NCBI GenBank assembly: GCA_900551585.1
Contig: URWU01000089.1
Location: forward strand, 1-6,681
Source: an uncultured Alphaproteobacteria bacterium
GTDB lineage: Bacteria > Pseudomonadota > Alphaproteobacteria > RF32 > CAG-239
Direction of reading: 5' to 3'
Length of the DNA stretch: 6,681 bases
Every line of letters begins with the position of its first letter. The first letter of the stretch is position 1. The notes under the pieces are model-generated. The model searched no databases and was not told the origin of the DNA. It saw only the letters and a program-made list of their open reading frames with translations. The translations under genes were made by a program, and so were the position numbers. Positions 1 through 6,681 of the stretch are shown here, piece after piece.

Positions 1-3000
1 GGCTCTGATAAATCCGGCGCATTTTGAGCCAAAAATTCGTTGATAACGGTTTCCGGCGCCGTATTTTTCATCTCCGGCAAAAATTGCAGCAGCTTATGAA
101 TAATCCGCCCGCGGCGATAGCGGCTCCGGCCGTTTTCTCCCAAAGGCGAGGCCCAGACTTCGTCCTCGTCTTCTTGCAGCTTGGACGGCGTCAGCGGTTT
201 GGCCAGCAGCCCCTCGCTCTCCGGAACATTATGAATCCAGCTATAATCGGGCGCTTTTACCTGCTCTTTTGCAACGGCTTTTTTATCCTCATGAACCAGC
301 TCTTGCGACACTTCATAGCAAACCGTGCCGTCAGCCTGTTTTTGCCCCAATTCACGGAAAGCTTTTTCACAAAGCGCATACCAAGAATCCTCATTCGGTT
401 CGCGGCTTTTGGTATAACCGCAGACACATAAGCGGTCTTCGGCTCGGGTCAAAGCCACATAAAGGAGACGGCGGTATTCCTCCAAAGAAGCCTCTTTTTC
501 GCTTTCTTTGATTTTCTTGCAGTTGTCTTCATAATTATCCGAACCGAACGGATAATAAAGCACCTCATCGCCCCACAGCAGGCCTGATTCGTTTTTGACG
601 GATTTGACCCTGACCGTATCCGGCAAAATGACAATCGGCGCCTGCAAGCCTTTGGAACCATGCACCGTCATAATCCGCACGGCATCAATATCACTCTGTT
701 CCAGTTCGCGCTTAATTTCAACTTCGTCTTTTTCTACCCACTCGACAAATGCCTGCAAACTCGGAATATGTTCCTGCTCAAAATTGAGCGTCAGGTTGAT
801 AAACTCATCAATACCGTCAACCGCTTCATACCCAAGGCGGGCAATAAACTTCTGCCGCCCTTTCATCTCGTTTAAGATATGCGCATAAAGCTCAAACGGC
901 CGCGCAAAATCTGCCATATTCAACAATTCCTGCAACTGGGCATAAACAGCGCCGTATTCGGCAAAATCGCTCAGCCGCATCCATAAAGAAGCGCCGCCGC
1001 GGTTATAACAAAGCTTGAACAAATCGTCATCATCAAGCCCGAACAAAGGCGATTTCAGAATGGTCGCCAAAGTCAAATCATCAGACGGCAGCAGCAGAAA
1101 ACGCGCGACAGCCACCAAATCCTGCACGGCAATCTGCTCCAAAAGTTTGATTTTATCAACGCCGGCAATATTAACATCGGCATTTTTGCATTCGCGTACC
1201 AATTCTTCAACAAAACTGTTGCGGCGCTGCACCAAAATCATAAAATCGGCATATCTGACCGGACGGTTCTGCGAAACAAGCAACTCGCGGCTTTCAACCA
1301 TTTTTTTGATTCTTTCGGCAATCTGTCTGGCCAAACGCGAACTGGTTGACGAAGCGGTTTTACGCTCAACCGGCGGCAGCCAGACATCAGGATTTTCATC
1401 AGCCTCGGCTTCAACCAGCGGCCAGAGTTCCACCTTGCCGCCGTCACCGATACGGGACGGCGTGTGCGTCATATCCTGCCCGTCGAGAATAACGCCCGGT
1501 TTGGCCTGAGGCAGCGCAAAAACATTATTGACCGTATCCAGAATAGCCGCCGTCGACCGGAAAGAAACATCAAGCTCCACTTCTTCAAAATTGCCCAAAG
1601 CCTGCAAGCGGCGGGAAAAATAACCGCGCATATTTTCAAATTCTTTGGGATCGGCTCCCTGAAAAGAATAAATCGACTGCTTGCGGTCTCCCACGGCAAA
1701 AACCGTACGCGTTTTATCCTGAGCGCCGTTGCCGTCAAAAAAATCTTCCGTGATTGCGCGGATAATCGCCCATTGGTCAGGCGATGTGTCTTGTGCCTCA
1801 TCAATCAGCACATTGTCAATACCGCCGTCCAGCTTAAACAAAACCCAGTCAGCCACAGTTTTATCTTCAAGCAGACGCCGTGTCAGGACAATCAAATCCT
1901 CATAATCCATTTTGGAATGCAAGCGCTTATAGGCATTGTAGCCGTTAATCAAATCTTCAGCCAGATAAAGCACCGCCCTTGTCGCTGCCAGTAAGCCGAC
2001 TGCCGCCAGTTTATTATCAAGCTCCTGCAAAGACAAAGCAACCGCGCTCATCTCTTCAACAATCTCCGGATAAGCCTTCACCGCATCTTTGGTTGCCAGA
2101 CGGCTGCGGATTTTGCCCGAAGTCAAAAACAGGTTTTTAAATGCCGGCAGATTTTCCGGCTGAATGCCTTTTTCAATAATCTGCGCCAAAATTTCCGCAC
2201 GCTGTTTGTCGCTTTCCGAACCGGCAAACAAACCGTTCATTATCATTTTCAACACATCATAATCAAGCTTGGCGCTATAAGCGGCAATCACTGTCTCCAC
2301 GCTGTCATCTGCCGCCACGCCGAGCTTGCCTGCCGTTTGTTCCAGCAAAGCTTCCAATGACGGATAACGGCTCAGCAGGCGTGAAATCTTATTACGGTTG
2401 CCGGCAATGTTATTCATAATCTTAGGAAAAGTTGCTTCCGAAACCGTCTGCGTGATATAAGCCAGACTTTGCGCCACCGGACTGTCAGGTTCCAGTTCAA
2501 TCTTTTGCAGCAGCTTGTTTTTAACATCATTCAAAGCTTCGGCGGCGCTGCGGTCGTCCATCACCTCAAAATAAGGCGAGATTTTGGCTTCCAGCGGAAA
2601 ACGCTTTAAAATCTCCTGACAAAAACTGTGAATGGTTTGGATTTTCATGCCGCCCGGCGTATCAAGCAAAATCGCAAACAACCGGCGTCCCAAAGCCTGC
2701 AAATCCAAATCGGCCTTGCTCTCGGTCAGGCGGCGCCCAAGCAGGCTTTCAAGCTCTTTTTGCAACTGTTCGTCCGAAGCAACCGACCAGCGGCTTAAAC
2801 GTCCGGCAATACGCGTGTTCATTTCCACAGCCGCCGCTTTGGTATAAGTCAGACACAAAATCTTGGCCGGATTAACCCCTTTCAGCAACAGACGCAGCAC
2901 ACGGTCGGATAAAACTTTGGTTTTACCGGTGCCGGCCGAGGCTTCCACCCAGACAGACTTATCGGGATTCGCTGCCCGGCGCTGTTTTTCGGAAGCCAAC

Positions 3001-3038
3001 AGAATGCGGTTCTGACGCTGCTGCAAAATATCAGTCAT
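1..3038 (-). CDS. addA: AddA, helicase-nuclease subunit of AddAB double-strand break repair complex (alphaproteobacterial type), C-terminus missing
   Basis: This is the UvrD/PcrA-type (SF1A) 3'-5' helicase and nuclease subunit that, with AddB, unwinds and resects double-strand DNA ends to make RecA-ready 3' tails. I translated the frame by hand from the ATG: it is open for 1012 codons to the window edge with no stop. Helicase motifs appear in order: a Q-motif-like Q19, Walker A ASAGTGKT (33-40), Ia LCLTYTKAAAVEM (61-73), IQTIHSFCQEIL (133-144), Walker B DEAQD (413-417), motif III GDRKQSIYSFQG (450-461), IV SFRST (492-496), V MTVHGSKGLQAP (790-801) and VI YRRLLYVALTRAEDRL (855-870). An acidic linker (955-961) leads into the start of the RecB-family nuclease domain, GRIIHKLLQFLP (977-988), where H981 is the probable metal-ligand histidine. 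The later catalytic Asp/Lys residues lie beyond the edge; the family usually runs to about 1150-1180 residues, so roughly 150 are missing. The ATG overlaps the addB stop by 8 bp and has AGGAG seven bases upstream. No frameshift or missing helicase residue was seen. Confidence 0.96.
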   Translation of the reverse strand, partial: MTDILQQRQNRILLASEKQRRAANPDKSVWVEASAGTGKTKVLSDRVLRLLLKGVNPAKILCLTYTKAAAVEMNTRIAGRLSRWSVASDEQLQKELESLLGRRLTESKADLDLQALGRRLFAILLDTPGGMKIQTIHSFCQEILKRFPLEAKISPYFEVMDDRSAAEALNDVKNKLLQKIELEPDSPVAQSLAYITQTVSEATFPKIMNNIAGNRNKISRLLSRYPSLEALLEQTAGKLGVAADDSVETVIAAYSAKLDYDVLKMIMNGLFAGSESDKQRAEILAQIIEKGIQPENLPAFKNLFLTSGKIRSRLATKDAVKAYPEIVEEMSAVALSLQELDNKLAAVGLLAATRAVLYLAEDLINGYNAYKRLHSKMDYEDLIVLTRRLLEDKTVADWVLFKLDGGIDNVLIDEAQDTSPDQWAIIRAITEDFFDGNGAQDKTRTVFAVGDRKQSIYSFQGADPKEFENMRGYFSRRLQALGNFEEVELDVSFRSTAAILDTVNNVFALPQAKPGVILDGQDMTHTPSRIGDGGKVELWPLVEAEADENPDVWLPPVERKTASSTSSRLARQIAERIKKMVESRELLVSQNRPVRYADFMILVQRRNSFVEELVRECKNADVNIAGVDKIKLLEQIAVQDLVAVARFLLLPSDDLTLATILKSPLFGLDDDDLFKLCYNRGGASLWMRLSDFAEYGAVYAQLQELLNMADFARPFELYAHILNEMKGRQKFIARLGYEAVDGIDEFINLTLNFEQEHIPSLQAFVEWVEKDEVEIKRELEQSDIDAVRIMTVHGSKGLQAPIVILPDTVRVKSVKNESGLLWGDEVLYYPFGSDNYEDNCKKIKESEKEASLEEYRRLLYVALTRAEDRLCVCGYTKSREPNEDSWYALCEKAFRELGQKQADGTVCYEVSQELVHEDKKAVAKEQVKAPDYSWIHNVPESEGLLAKPLTPSKLQEDEDEVWASPLGENGRSRYRRGRIIHKLLQFLPEMKNTAPETVINEFLAQNAPDLSE

Positions 3039-5925
3039 CGCTACTCTCCTGAACCAGCCATTCTCTGACGCGCGCCAAATGTTCATAATCGGAATATTCG
3101 GCAATCCGCTTAGGATTCGGACGGCTTAAATAAGGCGTGGTTTCAAAATCAAAAAGATGAATCAATTCGGCAATCCTCTGCAGATTATTGCTTAAAACTT
3201 CGCTGACTTTGTCATCAATAACCGTTTCTTTTTTAGCCAGCTGCCAATAAATCAGCTCAGCCACTTCCGCTTTGGCAATTCCTTCAAAACCGCCGTTTTC
3301 GGCAATCAGCCCTTCAATAGGCAGCTGCGGCGCAAAGGCTTTTTCAACCTCGGCTTTGCTGCGCGCTTTGCCGGTTTTATAGTCTATGATATTCACGCGC
3401 CCGTCGGTTGTTTCATCAACGCGGTCGGCCTTTGCCGTCAGCGCAAAATCTCCGGCCGGCGCCTGCAGAACCAAACGGCCGCTCACTTCATTATGCACCC
3501 GTTTAATCTTCCGACGATAGAGCCGTTCTTTTTCTGCCAGCCATGTCACAGTCTTTTCAAAACTCGGCCACCAAAAAGCCCGCGTTTCCTGGGCAATTTG
3601 ATTCATTGCAAAATAATCGCGCCCCAAAGCCAATAATTCTTCTTCGGCATTATCGGGGAATTTGTCAGGATATTTATTATTAAACTGTTCCAAAATCGCA
3701 TGGATAATATTACCATAATCTGCCAAACTCAAATCGGGATTAACCTCATCAAGCGGCCGCAGTTTCAAAATATATTTGGCAAAAATGCTGTAAGGGTCAC
3801 GCAGCCACAATTCCACATTGCTGGCAGACATCTCGCGCGGCCGGGCCGCAACAGGGGGCGTCGGTGCCGGCGGATTAATCTTAACCATAGCCGTCGGCTT
3901 GTCCAAATCCCGCGCAATCAGACGATAAATAACATCTTCAATCGAACCGGCCTCATAGCCGAGCGCCTTGAGCACCGTTTCCAAACGCAGCCACCAACGC
4001 GACCGCACCATCGGCGTACCCATCACCCGTTCGGAACGCGTCAGATAAACCTCTTCGCCGCCTAAAAATTCGGCAAAATCACGGGCCATAATACCAATGG
4101 CTTTTTCCGGCTGCGGAAAACCGAAATCTTTTTTCATCGGCCGTGACAGCCAAGGGTCAGAACCGGCAGCTTTGGGCCAAATCGTTTCATTCACACCGCC
4201 GATAATCGTCACATCAAAGCGGCTCAGGCGCGCCTCAATCGGGCCGAGAATTTTCAAACGCGGATGGGTCCCGAACCGCGGGCGCACCGGCACGCCGGAC
4301 ATCAGCGCCTCAATCAGCCCCAGATATTCTTTAACCTCAATTTTACCCAGAACCTCAGCTTTGTCATATAAATCGGCAATAAATCCGGCAGCCGCCTCTC
4401 CTGCTTCACCTTTCCACAAAACCTGCGTCCCTGTTTTTTCAAAACCGGCAGCCAGACGTTCGGCAACCAAAACATGGGTTTTCAACAGCTGTTTAAAATC
4501 GGCCTGCGGATTTTGATAAAGCTCATAAAGGTCGCGCAAACTCTCAAAAACTTCTGCCTCAAAAGCCAGCAAAGCCTCATCTTCCCGACCGCTGCGCCAA
4601 ACTTTTTGTTCCAGCATTCGCGTCAGTTTGCGAACCTCTCCGGGCTTTTTGCCCAGATTGCATAACGGATGTTTGAGAAGGCTCAGCAAAGCAATTTTAT
4701 CTAAGTTGCTCTCGCAGACTTTGGCCGTCAGACGCAGAAAATTTCCGACCGGCGTCAAACTCAGCGGCCGTCCGGCAGAGTCATCAACTTTAATCTCCCA
4801 GCGTTCCAGCTCACTGGCAACGCGGCGTGCCAGATTTCTGTCCGCGGTAATCAAAGCCGCCGTCTGTTCCTGTGTTTCCAAAGCCTCACGCATAATCAAT
4901 GCAATTGCCAGAGCTTCCTCGCGAATATCGGCACAGTCTATCAGGCTCAGCCCGTCCAATGCGGCATGTGAAATCTTTTTTGTTTGAATATCGCGCCATT
5001 TGTCAGTCGTTTTGGCCGGACGCATAATTTCCGAGATTAAAATCTCACGCTCGCGATTCTGCGGCTCAGCCAGTTCTCTGACTTCCGAACGCTCAAGCTG
5101 CAAATAATCCAGGAGTTGTTTGAACTCAAACTGCGGATGCGTTTCATCAATTTTTTCCCAGTCTTCATCGTCCAAATCTTTATCCAGGCCGGGAAGAATA
5201 ACTTCACCCCCGGGCAGTGCCAAAACCGTTTTGACCAGCTCGCGCATAGCCGGATAAGTCGCCGAGGTTCCGGCAATGATAATCCTTTTATCGGGCGGAT
5301 TGGCAGCCCATTGTGCGCTTTGCGCCTTGAGCAGCAGGTTCCGTCGCAAACTGGGGTCAATCAGCCCGCGCTCCTGCAAAATCTCCGGCCAGAAACGCGT
5401 AATAATTTCCAAAAACTTTAGCGTCTCCTGCCAATGCGCAGCATATTCTTCCGGCACCAGATTTTGCAGATTGCCAAAAGACAAATCTTCATTATTAACC
5501 GTATCAATCAGGTTAGCCAACTCCTGCGCCAAATAGCAGGCTTGGCTCAAAGGCATTTTTTCCAGACCGAAATCGCCGGGTTTGGCCATAATGATTTTAG
5601 TAAACAACAGCAGACGTTCATTGCGCTCAATAGACGGCGGCAGGGTCAATAATTCTTTGTCGCTGTCAATTCCGGTCAGAAAAAGTTCATCTTCTTCCAC
5701 ATCACCGAAAGGCAGCATTTTAGGCAGCAAAGTAGGACTCATACCCTGCGCGCGGACAAAAGCCTCAGCCATTGCTTTAACGGCGCGGCGGTTCGGCAAC
5801 AGCAGCAAAACATCAGCCAGGTCAAGCGGCTTGTCACGATATTCGGACAACAATCGCGCGGCAACCGTATCAACAAAACAGTTTGATAATGAAATATTAT
5901 ACAAATTGCGGCTGAGTTCTGACAA
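3031..5925 (-). CDS. addB: AddB, nuclease and inactivated-helicase subunit of AddAB (alphaproteobacterial type)
   Basis: AddB is the partner of AddA in the cytoplasmic helicase-nuclease that processes double-strand ends; in studied AddAB enzymes its helicase-like part is involved in Chi recognition and its C-terminal nuclease cuts one strand. The 964-residue length fits the roughly 1000 of alphaproteobacterial homologues. The N-terminus (about 10-80) matches the family pattern of a hydrophobic start, then LLLPNRRAVKAMAEAFVR (41-58) and LPFGDVEEDEL (71-81), with no Walker A loop, so this subunit should not hydrolyse ATP. The middle carries GGVNETIWP (576-584), typical of AddB/RecC-like folds. 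The C-terminal PDDEXK nuclease shows GNIIHAILE (H742), a probable E813, KADRVD (D834), IIDYKTGK (D848, K850) and Q867, so it looks intact. The four-cysteine iron-sulfur motif of Bacillus AddB is absent: there is no cysteine after C422. The start is TTG, one base after the rdgB stop, supported by AGAGG nine bases upstream; the first internal ATG (residue 52) would remove conserved sequence. Confidence 0.96.
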   Translation of the reverse strand: MSELSRNLYNISLSNCFVDTVAARLLSEYRDKPLDLADVLLLLPNRRAVKAMAEAFVRAQGMSPTLLPKMLPFGDVEEDELFLTGIDSDKELLTLPPSIERNERLLLFTKIIMAKPGDFGLEKMPLSQACYLAQELANLIDTVNNEDLSFGNLQNLVPEEYAAHWQETLKFLEIITRFWPEILQERGLIDPSLRRNLLLKAQSAQWAANPPDKRIIIAGTSATYPAMRELVKTVLALPGGEVILPGLDKDLDDEDWEKIDETHPQFEFKQLLDYLQLERSEVRELAEPQNREREILISEIMRPAKTTDKWRDIQTKKISHAALDGLSLIDCADIREEALAIALIMREALETQEQTAALITADRNLARRVASELERWEIKVDDSAGRPLSLTPVGNFLRLTAKVCESNLDKIALLSLLKHPLCNLGKKPGEVRKLTRMLEQKVWRSGREDEALLAFEAEVFESLRDLYELYQNPQADFKQLLKTHVLVAERLAAGFEKTGTQVLWKGEAGEAAAGFIADLYDKAEVLGKIEVKEYLGLIEALMSGVPVRPRFGTHPRLKILGPIEARLSRFDVTIIGGVNETIWPKAAGSDPWLSRPMKKDFGFPQPEKAIGIMARDFAEFLGGEEVYLTRSERVMGTPMVRSRWWLRLETVLKALGYEAGSIEDVIYRLIARDLDKPTAMVKINPPAPTPPVAARPREMSASNVELWLRDPYSIFAKYILKLRPLDEVNPDLSLADYGNIIHAILEQFNNKYPDKFPDNAEEELLALGRDYFAMNQIAQETRAFWWPSFEKTVTWLAEKERLYRRKIKRVHNEVSGRLVLQAPAGDFALTAKADRVDETTDGRVNIIDYKTGKARSKAEVEKAFAPQLPIEGLIAENGGFEGIAKAEVAELIYWQLAKKETVIDDKVSEVLSNNLQRIAELIHLFDFETTPYLSRPNPKRIAEYSDYEHLARVREWLVQESSDD
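3046..3050 (-). promoter_or_regulatory. Ribosome binding site of addA
   Basis: On the minus strand AGGAG (3050-3046) precedes the addA ATG (3038-3036) by seven bases, close to ideal spacing. It lies within the addB 3' end, and the addA start codon overlaps the addB stop in the sequence GATGACTGA. This favours translational coupling and balanced synthesis of two subunits expected to pair one to one. Confidence 0.75.
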
Positions 5926-5926
5926 A

Positions 5927-6517
5927 TCAGTTTTCCTCTAAAAACTTTTTGAATAAGCCGAATGCCCGTCCCCGGTGCGAGATTTTATTTTTTTCCGCAC
6001 CTTCAAGATTTCCGAAAGTGACATCATAGCCTTCGGGTTTGAAAATCGGATCATAGCCGAAACCGCCGGTTCCCTGCGGCTCTGTCGTAATCACGCCGTC
6101 AACGCGTCCTTCAAAAACTTTTGTTTCCTGCCCCGGAACGGCCAAAGCCAGCAGACAGGCAAAATGTGCGCCGCGGTCGGAACTGCCGCTGGCTTTTAAT
6201 TCATTCAGAAGCTTTTCCATACCTTTACCGAAATCGCGGTCAGGCGCATAACGTGCCGAATAAACCCCCGGACGGTTGTCCAGAGCATGAACGCACAGGC
6301 CGGAATCATCGGCAAGGCAAGGCAAGCCGCTCATCGCCGATAATTGGTCGGCTTTTAGGCGGGCATTTTCTTCAAAAGTCGTCCCTGTTTCTTCAACATC
6401 GGGCAAATCAAGCTCGCGGGCAGAAACAACCTCAATATTGAAAGGGGCCAGCATCGTTTTAATCTCGTCAATTTTGCCCTGATTATGACTGGCAACAACA
6501 ATTTTTTCGATTTTCAT
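5927..6517 (-). CDS. rdgB: RdgB/HAM1 dITP/XTP/ITP pyrophosphatase
   Basis: This cytosolic house-cleaning enzyme hydrolyses non-canonical purine nucleoside triphosphates (dITP, ITP, XTP/dXTP) to the monophosphate and pyrophosphate, keeping deaminated bases out of DNA and RNA. The 196 residues are full length for the family. Visible signature elements are SHNQGK at 10-15 (nucleotide and triphosphate binding, K15), TFEENA at 47-52, ADDSGL at 69-74 with D71 in the place of the catalytic aspartate, PGVYSARYA at 83-91, GFGYDPIF at 152-159 (base and phosphate contacts), and KNKISHRGRA at 176-185. All key positions are present, so it should be active. The ATG lies one base after the rph stop, with AGGA seven bases upstream, which suggests translational coupling to rph. 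Its stop is followed one base later by the addB start. The rph-rdgB pairing is common in proteobacteria; the coupling to addBA is the less usual part. Confidence 0.97.
   Translation of the reverse strand: MKIEKIVVASHNQGKIDEIKTMLAPFNIEVVSARELDLPDVEETGTTFEENARLKADQLSAMSGLPCLADDSGLCVHALDNRPGVYSARYAPDRDFGKGMEKLLNELKASGSSDRGAHFACLLALAVPGQETKVFEGRVDGVITTEPQGTGGFGYDPIFKPEGYDVTFGNLEGAEKNKISHRGRAFGLFKKFLEEN
5935..5939 (-). promoter_or_regulatory. Ribosome binding site of addB (supports TTG start)
   Basis: On the minus strand AGAGG (5939-5935) lies nine bases before the TTG at 5925-5923. It sits inside the last codons of rdgB. No ATG or GTG is available near this point, so this site decides the addB start. 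The position inside the upstream gene implies that ribosomes finishing rdgB would expose or reuse it. Confidence 0.7.
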
Positions 6518-6518
6518 A

Positions 6519-6681
6519 TTATCTTCCTAATGCTTGTTTTTGTTTGGCAATGAGCTGGGCAATCCCGTCTTTGGCCAGAGAAAAAAGTTCGTTAAACTGG
6601 TTTTCGTCAAACGGTGCGCCTTCGGCGGTTCCCTGAATTTCAACAATTTTGTTGTCATCTGTCAGCACAAAGTTCATATCA
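6519..6681 (-). CDS. rph: RNase PH (tRNA nucleotidyltransferase), C-terminal fragment
   Basis: Only the last 53 codons plus the TAA stop are in the window; the start lies beyond the right edge. RNase PH is a phosphate-dependent 3'-5' exoribonuclease, working as a hexameric ring, that trims extra nucleotides from tRNA 3' ends. The fragment begins DMNFVLTDDNKIVEIQGTAE and continues GAPF, matching the family's D-M-N-x-V-(M/L)-T and V-E-(I/V)-Q-G-T-A-E-G-x-P-F signatures. The Asp of DMN corresponds to the second of the two conserved active-site aspartates. The rest is the usual short C-terminal helix (FNELFSLAKDGIAQLIAKQK, then QALGR). The ORF is too short and open-ended to call without homology, but the signature is unambiguous. 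The stop is separated from the rdgB ATG by a single base, and the rdgB ribosome-binding site lies inside the final codons. Confidence 0.95.
   Translation of the reverse strand, partial: DMNFVLTDDNKIVEIQGTAEGAPFDENQFNELFSLAKDGIAQLIAKQKQALGR
6525..6528 (-). promoter_or_regulatory. Ribosome binding site of rdgB
   Basis: On the minus strand AGGA (6528-6525), extended as AGGAAG, precedes the rdgB ATG (6517-6515) by seven bases. It overlaps the last rph codons (TTA GGA AGA TAA), so rdgB translation is probably coupled to rph termination. Confidence 0.65.

Noticed and set aside
24..2847. Plus-strand open frames (24-431, 269-511, 595-888, 660-875, 1015-1509, 1464-1994, 2632-2847) opposite addA.
   Set aside because: They lie wholly antisense to a continuous minus-strand frame with every helicase motif in order. 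Their translations have compositionally odd, serine/arginine-rich sequence and no recognisable family.
449..5360. Minus-strand frames in other phases (449-661, 1238-1447, 1469-1804, 5037-5360).
   Set aside because: They are out-of-frame readings inside addA or addB, where the correct frame is continuous and conserved.
3700..5941. Plus-strand open frames opposite addB (3700-4065, 4097-4516, 4474-4665, 4628-4987, 5116-5421, 5276-5536, 5434-5652, 5582-5941).
   Set aside because: They are antisense shadows of addB. They overlap one another in different frames and show no domain or supporting ribosome-binding context.
5975..6441. Plus-strand open frames 5975-6199 and 6121-6441 opposite rdgB.
   Set aside because: They run antisense to a full-length, motif-complete rdgB and have no recognisable protein features.
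5926..6518. Possible promoter or terminator between rph, rdgB and addB.
   Set aside because: The gaps are a single base each (6518 and 5926), leaving no room for a separate intergenic element, and I saw no hairpin followed by a T-run at these junctions.
1..6681. Search for a novel system, CRISPR array, insertion sequence, tRNA or long repeats.
   Set aside because: The window is fully accounted for by four housekeeping genes. No periodic repeats, terminal inverted repeats, tRNA-like folds or transposase motifs were seen.

Overview
The window is an ordinary-looking piece of bacterial chromosome. All real genes lie on the minus strand, so transcription runs from high to low coordinates: rph (3' end only) - rdgB - addB - addA (C-terminus cut off by the left edge of the window). 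Four protein genes fill essentially every base. I see no RNA gene, mobile element, repeat array, CRISPR, internal promoter or terminator. The numerous plus-strand open frames are antisense shadows of these genes.

The organism is most probably an alphaproteobacterium. AddA and AddB both look like the alphaproteobacterial subfamilies: AddB starts without a Walker A site and ends in a cysteine-free Y-S-R-P...D-Y-E-H-L-A-R-V-R-E-W tail, and AddA carries Walker A inside a W-V-E-A-S-A-G-T-G-K-T context. The base composition looks mid-range, around half GC by eye, lower than in many free-living alphaproteobacteria. The genus cannot be read from this sequence.

Layout, in the order of transcription: 6681-6519 is the last 53 codons of RNase PH (tRNA 3'-end trimming). 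6517-5927 is RdgB, the ITP/XTP/dITP pyrophosphatase that cleans deaminated purines from the nucleotide pool. 5925-3031 is AddB, and 3038-1 is AddA; together these form the helicase-nuclease that processes double-strand DNA ends for RecA-dependent repair. The junctions are very tight (1 nt, 1 nt, then an 8-bp overlap), and each start has a Shine-Dalgarno sequence within the preceding gene, so the four genes are very likely co-transcribed and translationally coupled.

The arrangement makes biological sense. In E. coli, loss of RdgB creates a need for RecA/RecBCD repair, and here the pool-cleaning enzyme sits directly upstream of AddAB, the functional counterpart of RecBCD. I found no evidence of a previously undescribed system. 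The points worth a second look are the gene order, the TTG start of addB, and the degenerate features of AddB.
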